Positions 39,150 to 39,160 of a DNA stretch of 39,160 nt are shown in pieces. Location: contig DYFV01000049.1 in the NCBI GenBank assembly GCA_020725025.1, positions 1 through 39,160 on the forward strand, read 5' to 3'. Position numbers and translations under genes: made by a program. This stretch comes from Azoarcus sp. GTDB lineage: Bacteria > Pseudomonadota > Gammaproteobacteria > Burkholderiales > Rhodocyclaceae. Each line of letters starts with the position of its first letter. Position 1 is the stretch's first letter. The notes beneath the pieces are model-generated. The model saw only the letters and a program-made list of their open reading frames with translations, was not told the DNA's origin and did no database searches.

Positions 39150-39160
39150 GCAGAGAGGGG

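Noticed and set aside
1..39160. CRISPR arrays, rRNA, tRNA, transposase or phage genes
   Set aside because: No regularly spaced direct repeats, no cloverleaf or TTCGA-type T-loop in gaps, and no matching protein motifs were seen.

Overview
The window reads as a GC-rich (roughly two-thirds G+C) betaproteobacterial chromosome, most like the Thauera/Azoarcus/Zoogloea group. This is inferred from gene content: PEP-CTERM proteins with sigma-54-type promoters, a CopK-like copper protein, a Cus-type efflux system, a YgiQ radical-SAM protein, NfeD plus an SPFH protein, and dispersed palindromic repeats containing GTAGCCCGGATG. No rRNA, tRNA, CRISPR array, transposase or phage gene was recognised. The left edge cuts an HD-GYP gene; the right edge ends just past a minus-strand transporter.

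Region 1 (1-5408): end of an HD-GYP phosphodiesterase, a CopK-like periplasmic Cu(I)-binding protein, a heavy-metal two-component pair (CopS/CopR type) with a cop-box-like palindrome upstream, and a CPA2 cation:proton antiporter. Region 2 (5409-10867): a PEP-CTERM/exosortase-type module with a LuxI-like acyltransferase, a PaaK-like adenylate-forming enzyme, and two paralogous secreted PEP-CTERM proteins, each behind a matching -24/-12 (sigma-54) promoter. No exosortase gene is in the window. Region 3 (10913-18990): a copper/silver resistance locus. A BNR-repeat protein diverges from a CusF-like protein and CusC, CusB and CusA homologues across a second cop box. A small MITE-like element and a CzcE-like protein follow.

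Region 4 (19011-28454) is mostly housekeeping and solitary genes: a second-type ribosomal protein S4 co-directional with the CzcE-like gene, NfeD plus an SPFH protein, an AAA_14/DUF4143 ATPase, a GapN-like aldehyde dehydrogenase lacking the usual catalytic glutamate, a LysR regulator, two small proteins and YgiQ. Region 5 (28455-33356) is the most interesting part. A probable sigma-54 promoter and a long leader hairpin with a T-tract precede four genes: (i) one polypeptide joining an NAD(P)H/FAD oxidoreductase, a BFD-type [2Fe-2S] domain and a five-helix membrane domain with two H-x13-H pairs, (ii) an anchored cytochrome with 11 potential c-haem sites, (iii) a monohaem DUF3365 protein, and (iv) a truncated haemoglobin. 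Together they look like a NAD(P)H-to-periplasm electron conduit. Region 6 (33418-39160): a DUF2784 protein, an RND pump with its adaptor but no outer-membrane partner, and an EamA/DMT transporter.

Working model: the two cop boxes tie copRS to the cus operon. CopK, CusF and CzcE would buffer periplasmic metal and CusCBA would expel Cu(I)/Ag(I). The PEP-CTERM genes would make surface or matrix proteins under RpoN control. The redox operon would feed electrons to an unidentified periplasmic acceptor, with the haemoglobin suggesting O2 or NO chemistry.
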